Below, piece after piece: positions 35,815 through 43,632 of a stretch of DNA of 43,953 nt. The number at the start of each line of letters is the position of its first letter. Positions within the stretch are counted from its first letter, which is position 1. The notes below the pieces were generated by a model that saw nothing but the letters and a program-made list of their open reading frames with translations, had not been told where the DNA came from and did no database searches. Source of the DNA: Chloroflexi bacterium GWB2_54_36 (lineage in GTDB: Bacteria > Chloroflexota > Anaerolineae > Anaerolineales > Anaerolineaceae); assembly GCA_001796355.1 (NCBI GenBank), contig MGMG01000067.1, positions 1-43,953 on the forward strand, written 5' to 3'. The position numbers and the translations under genes are program-made.

Positions 35815-36258
35815 TTATTTGACGGGTAGAATTTGATATTCGAATTGGTAACCGGCCTTCTCGACGATACCCTGAACCATTAACCGAATTTCCTTGAAGT
35901 CGAATTGGTAGGAATAGTTTTTGCCGAACAGGCTGGATTGCTCCTCGATGGTTCCCTGGCGGGCGCCGCCGAAGGTATTATAGCTTTCGGTTTTAAAGCC
36001 AAAGCCGGTTGACATGCCGCTATCGAAATCACTGCCGGTAGAAAGCCCGGATCCGGCCTCGATAAGCATCTCGGAAAACTTGACCACTTTTGTGTCGTCG
36101 TCAACTCGTACTTTCAAGGAGTAGGTTAATTTCTTTTTGGAGAGGAATGCTTTTCGCTCCGCTATGATAGTAGAAAAACTCCAGACGCCTTTCTTTTCAG
36201 TCCATTTTCCGTCACGATTTTCCAGGGATTTCTTGATTTCATCCAAAACGCTGGCCAT
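35815..36258 (-). CDS. hypothetical protein, 147 residues
   Basis: I do not recognise the family. It is a soluble, mixed alpha/beta protein: an N-terminal helix (VLDEIKKSLENRDG), beta strands around KKKLTYSLKVRVDDDTKVVKFSEMLIEAGSG, a Gly/Ser/Phe-rich middle (STGSDFDSGMSTGFGFKTES) and a final amphipathic segment (EIRLMVQGIVEKAGYQFEYQIL). An AAGGAA-type site precedes the ATG. It is followed by an intrinsic terminator. The next gene on the same strand, a membrane protein, lies 63 bp upstream, so they may be co-transcribed. Confidence 0.75.
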   Translation of the reverse strand: MASVLDEIKKSLENRDGKWTEKKGVWSFSTIIAERKAFLSKKKLTYSLKVRVDDDTKVVKFSEMLIEAGSGLSTGSDFDSGMSTGFGFKTESYNTFGGARQGTIEEQSSLFGKNYSYQFDFKEIRLMVQGIVEKAGYQFEYQILPVK

Positions 36259-36321
36259 AGTAGTTTTTCCTTTTTTTGATGTGGCTTTATGTTAGAAGAT
36301 TATAGGATCGTCCCCGCCGCG

Positions 36322-37200
36322 TCACTGGGGCAAGTCGGTTTCTGTTTTGACGCTGGCTGGCGCCTTGTTTGACCGCTCCCGGATAAAGATGGCGCCGATC
36401 AACGCAAGGAACATCAGGCCCAACCCCAGAAAAATCAGAACCTTATAGGTCTGTATGGCCTGCTGAACCACGCCAGGCAATACATCCGCTGCCAGTTGCG
36501 CATACCGAGTGATGAAGGTTTCTTCGCCGCCCCCGGTTGGGTTTTGCGCCGTCTGCTCGATCCAGCCGCGTAGTCCCAGCATAAAGACCAGACCTGGGAT
36601 AGCAGTCAGGAAAATGACGCACCCCGGGCTGCCCAGCCGGCCGAAGCGGTAACTGAAAACGACCAGCAGACCCAGAAAGAGCAGCGATACTGCTCCTGAA
36701 ATGGCGAACGCGATCTTCAGCTTACTGTGCGTTCCGGCATTCATGAAACCCAGCGGGCCGATCCCTTCCTCAACGCTTTTTTGCATATCCGGGTCGGTCA
36801 TCAGGTTGGCCAGCCCCTCCCCTCCGCCATAATACAGCGGTTCAGCCCACTGTCGGAAAAACCACAGGCGGGCTTCTCGCGGCGATTTACCGGCAATATC
36901 CTCTGCCCGGACGACGATTTGCATCCCGGGGATTGGCTGCCATTCTCCGTTGGGTGATTGGGCAATTTTCTCCCGCATAATGTTGACATCATCGGGTGTA
37001 TCCAGTCCCCCGGATTCATAGCTAAAGGAACTGGCAAGCATGGTTGTCAGGAAGGAAATTCCTTGTTTCGGCGCCGTGAGTTGCACCAGGATGAAAATCA
37101 GAATGGTTAGGGTCAACAGGAATAAGAGCAGGATGCCGGTAATCCATTTGGCGTCCACATGCCAGTATGGTCTGGGTTTACGTACTTTGTCTGAAGCCAT
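36322..37200 (-). CDS. membrane protein of unknown function, four membrane segments
   Basis: A 292-residue protein. One hydrophobic segment lies near residues 21-40, followed by an external domain of about 125 residues with no cysteines (LDTPDDVNIMREKIAQSPNG, PGMQIVVRAEDIAGKSPREA). Three more hydrophobic segments come in the second half, ending in a short charged tail. No family recognised. The start at 37200 is behind a strong GGAGGGG site; the longer frame to 37233 is rejected. It lies 63 bp upstream of the 147-residue hypothetical gene and is probably in the same transcript. Confidence 0.78.
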   Translation of the reverse strand: MASDKVRKPRPYWHVDAKWITGILLLFLLTLTILIFILVQLTAPKQGISFLTTMLASSFSYESGGLDTPDDVNIMREKIAQSPNGEWQPIPGMQIVVRAEDIAGKSPREARLWFFRQWAEPLYYGGGEGLANLMTDPDMQKSVEEGIGPLGFMNAGTHSKLKIAFAISGAVSLLFLGLLVVFSYRFGRLGSPGCVIFLTAIPGLVFMLGLRGWIEQTAQNPTGGGEETFITRYAQLAADVLPGVVQQAIQTYKVLIFLGLGLMFLALIGAIFIRERSNKAPASVKTETDLPQ

Positions 37201-37254
37201 TTCGAACCCCTCCAAAATCCAGCAGGCAACCAATTAATGCACGAGCGATTGATT

Positions 37255-37395
37255 CGCTGCAATTATGGCATAAGAATGAAAAAATGCGCCCCAAAGAGCG
37301 CTTTATTATTTCAAAACCAGTACGATACACATTTAATCCTGCGGGAAGCGCACGCATAAGACCGACTTAAACTTGCGATCCCTGCGAGGAGTGCT
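37255..37395 (+). repeat. dispersed ~140-bp element, copy A
   Basis: Diverged member of a four-copy family. It begins CTGCAATTATGGCA, as in copy C, then a hairpin built on GCGCCCC and GAGCGC, a TTTCAAAACC stretch, ATCCTGCGGGAAGCG, and a weaker tail (ACTTGCGAT). It lies just 3' of the minus-strand gene at 37479-38483. Confidence 0.7.
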
Positions 37396-37478
37396 TGGCA
37401 AAGGACGGCGCTGGGTGGGTGAGATTTGATTTGTGCTTGTTTAGCCGAAAACCAAGCAAGATTATTAACATGAAAATT

Positions 37479-38483
37479 TTATATGCTCTTTTTCTTGAGC
37501 TCGTTCTCTAAAGCAGTACTTACAATATAATGCGCGCAATCTTGATATTCAAATAATTCACCTATTGCTATATCTTTCATTGGCGTACTCCCGTGGGCCG
37601 ATTTTTTATCTCTTGCATCACACATGTTTCGAATGGTCTGTGCCAAAGACCTTTTCTGCTTGTAGCCGCCTAATTTGCTAGGATCGAGGCCAACAGCCGA
37701 AATTTTTGCATGTAACTTAATGTCTTCTTTTGGCGGGTCGCCAATTACTGCTTCTACAGTTCTAAAAGCGTTTTGCAAAGCAACCTCAAATTTGCTACGT
37801 TCTGTATCTGACCTAGCTATGTCTTCAAAATTATCAAGAACTTCTTGAGTTTCTCCTGGAAATATATAGAAGTTATCTTGGCTAATGCACATATATCTTA
37901 TTGCCCTGCGCAAAGACTGATTTTGAATAAGTATAGGCATTATTTTCCAAGCATAATCATAATACCAAGGGGATATTATTGCTCCAACTCTAAACTGTAA
38001 AGCAGGATATGAAAAGGTTCTTTCATTATATTCTCTGCTTTCTTCTAATTGAACAAGTTTTTCTCCTTCAATAAATCTCTTCCCATGTACTAATTGCTTA
38101 GGTATCCTGAAAATAGAAGGAGAATACCCCTCAAAATGAGGGCCCCAAATAAAAGATATCGCATGTAAAAATGTTTCGCCGATTAATTTTGCTTGTTCAT
38201 CATTTCTTTCGTAATTGGGGAAATGAAATAAATATGAATTGGCCATTTTTGATTTTCCCCAACTCAATTGAATGCTTGTGATATTAATCCCTAATGACTT
38301 CCCCGCTTTCCGTGCAGATACCATTGTTTCCAATTCTTCAGGTGAGTCAGTGCGACTTGTTTTCGAGGGAATGCCAAGTTCTAAAATAAGATAGCAAACA
38401 AGATTACTATCTTTGATGTAGGGGAATTTAAGTTCATCTCTGATTTTCATGACCACGTTCCAAGAATATTTATTAGATTTCAA
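37479..38483 (-). CDS. hypothetical protein with possible C-terminal HEPN-like motif
   Basis: A 334-residue, AT-rich gene whose protein I do not recognise as a whole. The first ~240 residues are mixed alpha/beta (SIQLSWGKSKMANSYLFHF, FRVGAIISPWYYDYAWK). The last ~60 are helical and contain RNMCDARDKKSAHG, where Arg291-x5-His297 fits the Rx4-6H motif of HEPN ribonucleases, followed by a helix (GELFEYQDCAHYIVSTALE). HEPN proteins with this C-terminal layout include Apea-like abortive-infection factors, but the match is short. Copies A and B of the dispersed element bracket the gene, and its base composition differs from that of its neighbours, which suggests transfer. Confidence 0.7.
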   Translation of the reverse strand: MKSNKYSWNVVMKIRDELKFPYIKDSNLVCYLILELGIPSKTSRTDSPEELETMVSARKAGKSLGINITSIQLSWGKSKMANSYLFHFPNYERNDEQAKLIGETFLHAISFIWGPHFEGYSPSIFRIPKQLVHGKRFIEGEKLVQLEESREYNERTFSYPALQFRVGAIISPWYYDYAWKIMPILIQNQSLRRAIRYMCISQDNFYIFPGETQEVLDNFEDIARSDTERSKFEVALQNAFRTVEAVIGDPPKEDIKLHAKISAVGLDPSKLGGYKQKRSLAQTIRNMCDARDKKSAHGSTPMKDIAIGELFEYQDCAHYIVSTALENELKKKSI

Positions 38484-38624
38484 TTAGAAAATCTAATCCT
38501 AAAATCGGCTGATAGGAAGTACCACTTCACTTATTTGATAGATTTTACTGCACATTAAATTATGTGTCTCATAAGATATTGATAACGTCGATTATTAACA
38601 TCAATGGAATAATTTCCAACAGGC

Positions 38625-38762
38625 TATGCTTGTTAATAATAAAGCGCCCTACACATAGAGAGCGCTACATCTTCTTAAAACTGGTGCGTTTAAGCTGCAC
38701 CCTATCCTAGAACCGGTCGGACATAACGAGCGATGCGTGAGCTGTGCACGAGCGAAGCTGGT
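38625..38762 (+). repeat. dispersed ~140-bp element, copy B
   Basis: It contains the hairpin AAAGCGCCC...GAGAGCGCT, CATCTTCTTAAAACTGGTG, CCTATCCTAGAACCGGTCGG, and the tail GCGATGCGTGAGCTGTGCA then CGAGCGAAGC, which is close to copy C. It lies just 3' of the NAD(P)HX epimerase gene (minus strand). Confidence 0.75.
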
Positions 38763-38796
38763 CCTTTGGACTGCGGGTCTGGCTGTGCCTACCCCT

Positions 38797-39495
38797 TCAT
38801 AACTTGACGATGGTGTCCTGCGTAAAAATAGGCCCGATTTGCATGCCTAACCTGCGATACAACTCTGGCGGAACACTGATATCCGCCAGGTATAACTCAC
38901 CAACAAAGTTTTTTGCCGATTCTTTGAGCAATCCTTCTTTTGGCAATGCCAGGGTCAGGGTCGCCGTAGCTCGCATACAAGGTTCTCCCGGCAGGCCGCT
39001 GGTCGCGTCCAGACCGGAAGGCGAATCCAGCGCTAAAATCGGCGCGCCTGAATGGTTAGCGCGCAGGATCCATTCGGCGGCCGCGCCTTGAGGGTTGCCC
39101 CGGATGCCATAACCGATCAACGCATCGATGATCAGGTCAGCCTTCGCCAGGTCCGCCGTTTCGGCGCTTTGTAGCTTTAGTTTTTGCAGGATATTCCATT
39201 GATGCGAGGGGACTTCCTTCAAGTTTTCTGGTTTTGTGGCCAGTCCGATTTTTACTTCAATTCCACGATTATGCAAATGGCGGGCCGCTGCCATCCCTCC
39301 TCCGCCGTTATTTCCACCGCCGCATAAAACCACGACCTTTTTCTTTGCTGATGATACTTTCATTAATTGAATGGCAAGGCTTGCCAGGCGGCTGCCGGCG
39401 TTTTCCATCATTTGCATCAGAGCGATGCCGTACTCCTCGATCATCAACCGATCGACTTCCATCATTTGGTCCGTTGTGAGAGCGGGTACTTTCAT
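38797..39495 (-). CDS. nnrE: NAD(P)H-hydrate epimerase (YjeF N-terminal domain)
   Basis: A 232-residue epimerase that interconverts R- and S-NAD(P)HX, products of NAD(P)H damage. It has the family start MEVDRLMIEEYGIALMQMMENAG, the Rossmann-like KVVVLCGGGNNGGGG, DALIGYGIRG and ALDSPSGLDATSG, with the catalytic Asp kept. The nucleotide loop normally reads GNNGGDG; here the Asp is Gly. The C-terminal dehydratase domain of full-length YjeF/Nnr proteins is absent, so a partner NnrD must be encoded elsewhere. No clear Shine-Dalgarno stands out before the ATG. Confidence 0.9.
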   Translation of the reverse strand: MKVPALTTDQMMEVDRLMIEEYGIALMQMMENAGSRLASLAIQLMKVSSAKKKVVVLCGGGNNGGGGMAAARHLHNRGIEVKIGLATKPENLKEVPSHQWNILQKLKLQSAETADLAKADLIIDALIGYGIRGNPQGAAAEWILRANHSGAPILALDSPSGLDATSGLPGEPCMRATATLTLALPKEGLLKESAKNFVGELYLADISVPPELYRRLGMQIGPIFTQDTIVKL

Positions 39496-39596
39496 AAATC
39501 GTCCTCGAAAAATGGATGAACATAAAAATCATTTTTTTTCAATGAGATGGTTTGATTCTTACAAATCTTACTCTGGAGTGAAAAACTTTCCTTCGC

Positions 39597-39619
39597 ATAA
39601 GTATGTCTAGTATACTTAT
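39597..39619 (+). promoter_or_regulatory. palindromic operator candidate before the sigma factor gene
   Basis: Perfect 8-bp inverted arms ATAAGTAT and ATACTTAT surround a 7-base centre; TATACT (39611-39616) within it could be a -10. It ends 18 bp before the sigma-factor start codon, so a bound regulator would block the promoter. The -35 is not convincing. Confidence 0.6.
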
Positions 39620-39637
39620 CTTTCTTGGAGACAAATC

Positions 39638-40276
39638 ATGGCGAAACGCACGAATGAACAATGGCTTTCTGATCTCCATTCAGCAGGACCCCAGCGTGAA
39701 GAAGCAATGACAGAACTAAGCCGCGTGATTCTTGCCGGTTTACCTTACGCGCTCTCGAAATGGCTGTCTCCGGACGATCCCCGCTTTTCCGCTCTGGCAG
39801 AGGAGGTCACCCAGGAAACCGTAATGCGGGTGACCGCGCGGCTGGATACTTTTGAAGGCCGCAGTCAGTTTACCACCTGGGTTTATACAATTGCCGTTCG
39901 CGTAGCATTGACTGAATTGCGCAGAGCGAAATGGCACGAAGTGTCTCTCGATGAACTCCTTGCAGGAAAAGAAAGCGATGACGAGCCGCAGGAAATGCCG
40001 GATCTCAGCCCTGGAGTTCAATCATCGGTCGAAAAAAAAGAGATGATGGTCATGCTTTTCAAGGTGATGCAAATGGACCTTACTGAAAAACAACGAACGG
40101 CTTTGATGGCGGTCGCGGTGCGGGGGATGCCGCTGGAGGAAGTGGCGCGCCGGATGGGCACCGAGCGTAATGCACTCTATAAATTGTTGCACGATGCCCG
40201 CTTGAAATTGAAAAATCACCTGGAAAAAGAGGGTTTTTCTGTTGCCGAAATTATGGCTACTTTCGAAAAAGAGTAA
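39638..40276 (+). CDS. ECF-type RNA polymerase sigma factor
   Basis: A 212-residue sigma-70-family factor with only regions 2 and 4. Region 2 (about 50-95) includes LAEEVTQETVMRVTARLDTF and FTTWVYTIAVRVALTELRR. A linker rich in acidic residues follows, then region 4 (about 145-195) with LTEKQRTALMAVAVRGMPLE and a helix-turn-helix, ARRMGTERNALYKLLHDARLKLK. A TTGGAG site precedes the ATG. The zinc-binding gene 41 bp downstream is its likely anti-sigma factor. A palindrome overlaps the presumed promoter. Confidence 0.93.
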   Translation: MAKRTNEQWLSDLHSAGPQREEAMTELSRVILAGLPYALSKWLSPDDPRFSALAEEVTQETVMRVTARLDTFEGRSQFTTWVYTIAVRVALTELRRAKWHEVSLDELLAGKESDDEPQEMPDLSPGVQSSVEKKEMMVMLFKVMQMDLTEKQRTALMAVAVRGMPLEEVARRMGTERNALYKLLHDARLKLKNHLEKEGFSVAEIMATFEKE

Positions 40277-40317
40277 TAAATTACCGACATGTCGCGTCTT
40301 AGTTCCCGGAGAGTGAA

Positions 40318-40635
40318 ATGAAGAATTGGATCCATCGAATTTTCAAGAAGAATCGCCTCCACCAAACCCAAAATAATGCTCCCATGCCGATGGGTATGCC
40401 TGAAATTCCCCCATCTCGAGCGGAGGCAATGATCAAGATGATTGAGAAAACGCAGGAGGTGGAGCTTTCATGTGACGAAGTCCACCGTCTGTTGGGTGAA
40501 TTTGCTGAAATGGCTTTGCGCGGGGAAGATGCCGCGAGTTTATTGCCATTGGTCCATCACCATCTCGATACGTGCCCCGATTGCCGCGAAGAATACGATG
40601 CTTTGATGCAAATCTTGCAAGCCTCGCCGGACTAA
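40318..40635 (+). CDS. soluble zinc-binding anti-sigma factor (zf-HC2/ZAS-like)
   Basis: A 105-residue protein. The ZAS motif is visible near the C-terminus: SCDEVHRLLGEF, then HHHLDTCPDCREEYDAL, giving the H-x3-C-x2-C zinc site with a preceding Cys/His. The N-terminal ~45 residues are basic and probably disordered. Unlike many anti-sigma factors it has no membrane segment, so it should sequester the sigma factor in the cytosol, perhaps as a redox- or zinc-sensitive switch. It starts 41 bp after the sigma gene and is probably co-transcribed with it. Confidence 0.88.
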   Translation: MKNWIHRIFKKNRLHQTQNNAPMPMGMPEIPPSRAEAMIKMIEKTQEVELSCDEVHRLLGEFAEMALRGEDAASLLPLVHHHLDTCPDCREEYDALMQILQASPD

Positions 40636-40669
40636 GTCCAACCACAAAAGCTCCTTATGGTAGAAATAG

Positions 40670-40945
40670 ATGGCATACGAGGTAACGAAAGAATTTCGGC
40701 AGCAACGTTTGAAAAATTCTCAGCTTAGGTCGCAACGTATGGACCTGGCGTATTCTATGTCAACCCTGCTGTGATTGGCAGGCCATGTAGCAGAAAAGAC
40801 GGCCATTCGAATCGCCAATGAAGCTATTCGACGGGAATTGGCGAAAGAAGGGGGCGAATTTGGAATTGCCCCCCAACGTCCTATAATTAGTTTCGACCCG
40901 GAGAGCCAGCAACCGGTATCTGATTCCGTTTTGGCGATTGAATGA
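40670..40945 (+). pseudogene. 91-codon ORF interrupted by an in-frame TGA
   Basis: Reading from ATG at 40670, 34 codons (MAYEVTKEFRQQRLKNSQLR... ending STLL) are followed by TGA at 40772-40774. The same frame then stays open for another 56 codons (LAGHVAEKTAIRIANEAI ... ending LAIE) to TGA at 40943. The downstream part has strong coding character: an amphipathic Ala/Glu/Arg helix and then a Pro-rich segment. The simplest reading is a small gene of the sigma-factor locus broken by one nonsense mutation; re-initiation at the TTG directly after the stop, or recoding, are alternatives. No family is recognised. Confidence 0.55.
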
Positions 40946-40964
40946 CAAAAGTCCTAAAAATCGA

Positions 40965-40990
40965 CGAAGAGGTGCGGGTGCACCTCCTCG
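40965..40990. terminator. hairpin between convergent transcription units
   Basis: A 7-bp perfect stem GAGGTGC/GCACCTC with a GGGT loop, extended by CGA and TCG, lies 20 bp after the broken ORF and 31 bp from the stop of the convergent membrane-protein gene. There is no T-run, so termination is uncertain. Confidence 0.4.
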
Positions 40991-41020
40991 TTCCCAACGT
41001 TAGCCGGAAATTAATGGTGG

Positions 41021-41467
41021 TCAATTTTTACGAACCAGTACAAAAAACAGAAGACCGGTCACCACGCCGTAGATCACGTGCCCCATCAGGCTTAACCATT
41101 GATCCGTTCCGATTTTGAGCACCATTTCCGTCATGCCCAGACCCAACGGCATCAAGATCAGCCCGCCCAGCACCCACCAGATGGCGCCGTTGACCATCCC
41201 TGTGATGATCGCAGAACCCCAGCCGAGCTGAACGCGGCCGAGACCGAGCACCGCGCCGTAAAATCCCCCGATGGCGGCGCTGATGGCCATATGTACGAGG
41301 CCTCCAACCACCAGGGATTGCGATCCTACCAGCCCAGCCACCATCGGCAGCATATTCATCATGGCCATCAGCATTCCGAACACAACGCCGCCGCCTAGCC
41401 CGGCGATGATCCCGGATACCAAATATTTCCCAAACGTATTATTTTTTACCGCTGTAATTGTTGACAT
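41021..41467 (-). CDS. small membrane protein with four membrane segments
   Basis: A 148-residue, Gly- and Met-rich integral membrane protein with four hydrophobic segments (GIIAGLGGGVVFGMLMAM, GGLVHMAISAAIGGFYGAVLG, IITGMVNGAIWWVLGGLIL, LMGHVIYGVVTGLLFFVLV). Family not identified. The start at 41467 follows AAGGAGA; the longer frame to 41527 is rejected. It lies about 100 bp downstream of the DUF1684 gene on the same strand and could share its transcript. Confidence 0.85.
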   Translation of the reverse strand: MSTITAVKNNTFGKYLVSGIIAGLGGGVVFGMLMAMMNMLPMVAGLVGSQSLVVGGLVHMAISAAIGGFYGAVLGLGRVQLGWGSAIITGMVNGAIWWVLGGLILMPLGLGMTEMVLKIGTDQWLSLMGHVIYGVVTGLLFFVLVRKN

Positions 41468-41564
41468 TTTGCTCTCCTTATACTCTGAACCGTTTTTGTT
41501 TGCTCTACAGGTTATGACGAGGACCACTCCGCCATCCTTACCAGGATTCTCAAATCCCTCGTTC

Positions 41565-42077
41565 TTATGGATGCGCTTCGAAGACCTTCTCGCCGGCCCG
41601 GATAGCTACCTTTAATCGGTTTTCTGCTGGCGGAACCGGGCATGACCAGCGGGCGTTATAGGCGCAATAGGGGTTATAGGCATAATTGAAGTCTATGGAA
41701 AACTTGCCTTTGCCTAAGGCTCTGGGTTCCAGGTAGCGGCCGGCCCCATAAGTTTCATGGCCTGCCAGCGCATCTGCGAAGGGTAGAAAGAATTCGTGAT
41801 CGCTTTCGTAGATCGTCAATGCTACCGGCTGATGATCCACCGTAAATTGAAGGCGGCCATAACGGTGGTAGGTTTGCACCTCACCGGTGGAAGTCTGCAT
41901 CTTGATTTCCTGTTGTTGCGGAAATTTCTCGATATTCACTTCAAATACCAGATCTGAATTTTCCGGAAAATATTTAAGTCCCGTAAAATGCTTCTTTTGA
42001 TCGCTGGTCAGCGGGCTTTGGGGATGAAAAGCAAAGAAATCATCTTTTTCCTTGTGAAATCGTTCCAACTGTGTCAT
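41565..42077 (-). CDS. DUF1684 protein
   Basis: A 170-residue soluble protein of the DUF1684 family. The N-terminal ERFHKEKDDFFAFHPQSPLT is characteristic, as are GLKYFPENSDLVFEVNI, LTIYESDHEFFLPFADALAG and the final FNYAYNPYCAYNARWSCPVPP, the most conserved block. The function of the family is unknown. GGAGG precedes the ATG at 42077; an upstream extension of the frame runs into the intrinsic terminator of the next gene and is rejected. Confidence 0.93.
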   Translation of the reverse strand: MTQLERFHKEKDDFFAFHPQSPLTSDQKKHFTGLKYFPENSDLVFEVNIEKFPQQQEIKMQTSTGEVQTYHRYGRLQFTVDHQPVALTIYESDHEFFLPFADALAGHETYGAGRYLEPRALGKGKFSIDFNYAYNPYCAYNARWSCPVPPAENRLKVAIRAGEKVFEAHP

Positions 42078-42160
42078 TTTGCGCCTCCGGTTTTGTTTGA
42101 CCATTAAGACGACGATCCGAACATTCTTCTTACTTTCTTGCCTGCAATATGAATATGGTG

Positions 42161-42202
42161 AAAAAAAAGAGGCTGCCCAGGCTTTCTTCCTGGACAACCT
42201 CT
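42161..42202 (-). terminator. intrinsic terminator of the zinc-ribbon kinase gene
   Basis: Minus strand: GAGGTTGTCCAGG, a short A/G loop, then CCTGGGCAGCCTC, pairing over 13 positions with two mismatches or G-U pairs, followed by eight T residues. It lies about 70 bp after the stop codon. Confidence 0.9.
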
Positions 42203-42270
42203 AGATATTGGCTTCGCCGGTCGCGAAGGCTTTACCTTTCTGGTAACGAGAAAATTTCCTGCCTCTCGAC

Positions 42271-42894
42271 TTACCGGCTACCCTCATCAATCCACGTGGC
42301 AACCAGTCGGGCCGTTTCTTCGACGGGCGCACTCGTTGTGTCCATTAACTTGATGGCGGGTTGGCTGTCATACGCTTTGAACCAGCGATTGTAGCGGATA
42401 TGTTCCTCTATATAGGTTGGCTCTTGCGAACCCCGCCAGGTAGGTCGCTGTTGGAGCCGTTTGGAAAGGGCCTCATCAGTACAGACCAGAGCCAGATATT
42501 GCACTTTGGAGAAATACCTCCGCTCGATACAATTTTCAATATTTTGGGGATTGCCCATACCGGCTCCGAAAAGAACGACCGGCCGGCCTGACTGAGAGAC
42601 ATTCTTGCTGACCCGCAGCCAAAGCTCGAAGAAATCTCGGTAGTGGGTATCCGGGGTGTTGAACTTGGGCCGCCACAGAATATCAGAGTCCAGTAGCACC
42701 GCTTGCGTAACGTGGCCCAATAGATGCTGGCAAACGGTGGTTTTGCCCGAACCGCTCGCCCCGCCAATGATCAGCAAGGGGATTTGCTGGAAAGGATGTT
42801 TATAGCCGCATTCCGGACAGATCGCAAAAGGGCCGGTTGGATCGATCAGCTTGTCGGCGTGATACATGCCACATTGAAAGCAGACATTCATCAT
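42271..42894 (-). CDS. P-loop kinase with N-terminal zinc ribbon
   Basis: A 207-residue protein. An N-terminal zinc ribbon (CFQCGMYH ... CPECGYKH, two CxxC knuckles) is joined to a P-loop nucleotide-binding domain with IIGGASGSGKTTVCQHL as the Walker A motif. LLDSDILW follows, resembling the substrate/Mg site of nucleoside- or zeta-toxin-like kinases, and RLQQRP resembles the lid. It probably phosphorylates a small molecule or nucleoside; the substrate is unknown. Two adjacent Met codons open the frame and the ribosome site is weak. A strong terminator follows. Confidence 0.85.
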   Translation of the reverse strand: MMNVCFQCGMYHADKLIDPTGPFAICPECGYKHPFQQIPLLIIGGASGSGKTTVCQHLLGHVTQAVLLDSDILWRPKFNTPDTHYRDFFELWLRVSKNVSQSGRPVVLFGAGMGNPQNIENCIERRYFSKVQYLALVCTDEALSKRLQQRPTWRGSQEPTYIEEHIRYNRWFKAYDSQPAIKLMDTTSAPVEETARLVATWIDEGSR

Positions 42895-42969
42895 AACGGG
42901 TGTTGCCTGTGATTCAATTCCTGACGTTGAGGAACTTCACCTTACTATTAATGATGCATCATTGGGACG

Positions 42970-43130
42970 CGCTGCAATTATGGCACAATAACAAAAAAGA
43001 GCTCTCTGGGGGACGCTTCACCTTCATAAAACCGGTGTGCTACTCACATAGTCCTGTGGGAAAGCGGCGCCTTATCCTCGAACCGCCCTGAACTTACATG
43101 CGATGCGAGTGCTGTGCATAAGCGAAGCGA
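42970..43130 (+). repeat. dispersed ~140-bp element, copy C
   Basis: The fullest copy: GCTGCAATTATGGCACAATAA, a hairpin region, CTTCATAAAACCGGTG, ACTCACATAGTCCTGTGGGA, TTATCCTCGAACCG, GAACTTACATGCGATGCGAG, and GCTGTGCATAAGCGAAGC. It shares its head with copy A, its middle with D and its tail with B. It lies just 3' of the minus-strand NTF2-like gene. Confidence 0.75.
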
Positions 43131-43181
43131 ATTCGGTGGACGACCCCTGCGGAGGGGGGCTACGCTTTGCATTTAATCCGA

Positions 43182-43544
43182 TCATTCGTTAAAGTATATA
43201 AAAGTATGTCTTTTTAGGATTTTTTGATTGTTTACAACAAAAATTGCCACGCCTTTCCTTATTGTCCGTTTCCTATTATTTTCATGAACATACCACTCAA
43301 TAAATGCGGATATTACATTATCATGGGCGATTGCCCCGTTTACGTCAACGCCGATTGTTGGGTTTTCCCTGAACAATTCTTTCAGATACGCTTTTGAGTT
43401 GTTTATGTGATCAACTTCGGGGTCAGATATATCGTCGTCAAAATAGCCTTTATCCAAATAGATGTCCAGGGCTGCCAAATTTCGCTTGCCAAACAACTCA
43501 TTAAAATACTTTTGAATAAATTCAAGGCTCTCTTGATTGTTCAT
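43182..43544 (-). CDS. SnoaL/NTF2-like protein
   Basis: A 120-residue AT-rich gene for a cone-shaped NTF2-like fold. The order of elements fits: two N-terminal helices (SLEFIQKYFNELFGKRN and LAALDIYL), a loop with FDDDISDPEVDHI, a helix (SKAYLKELF), then four beta strands (IGVDVNGAIAHDNVISAFIEW, RTIRKGVAIFVV, ILKRHTFIYF). SnoaL-like proteins include polyketide cyclases and many small isomerases or binding proteins; the role here is unknown. The start at 43544 follows AGGAAAAA. It sits between copies C and D of the dispersed element. Confidence 0.85.
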   Translation of the reverse strand: MNNQESLEFIQKYFNELFGKRNLAALDIYLDKGYFDDDISDPEVDHINNSKAYLKELFRENPTIGVDVNGAIAHDNVISAFIEWYVHENNRKRTIRKGVAIFVVNNQKILKRHTFIYFNE

Positions 43545-43632
43545 TTTTTTCCTGGTGTTGATTCTATGGTTCAATAATTGTATTGATAGCCTATTTCGAT
43601 CATGCAGCACATAATTATACTGTTCTTGAGAC

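Noticed and set aside
35552-35815. Purine riboswitch upstream of purL
   Set aside because: The promoter lies so close to the start codon that the leader is only about 25-30 nt, and no purine-aptamer core is visible.
40772-40774. Selenocysteine codon
   Set aside because: The residue context (STLL-TGA-LAGH) is unlike known selenoprotein redox motifs and there is no convincing SECIS; a nonsense mutation is simpler.
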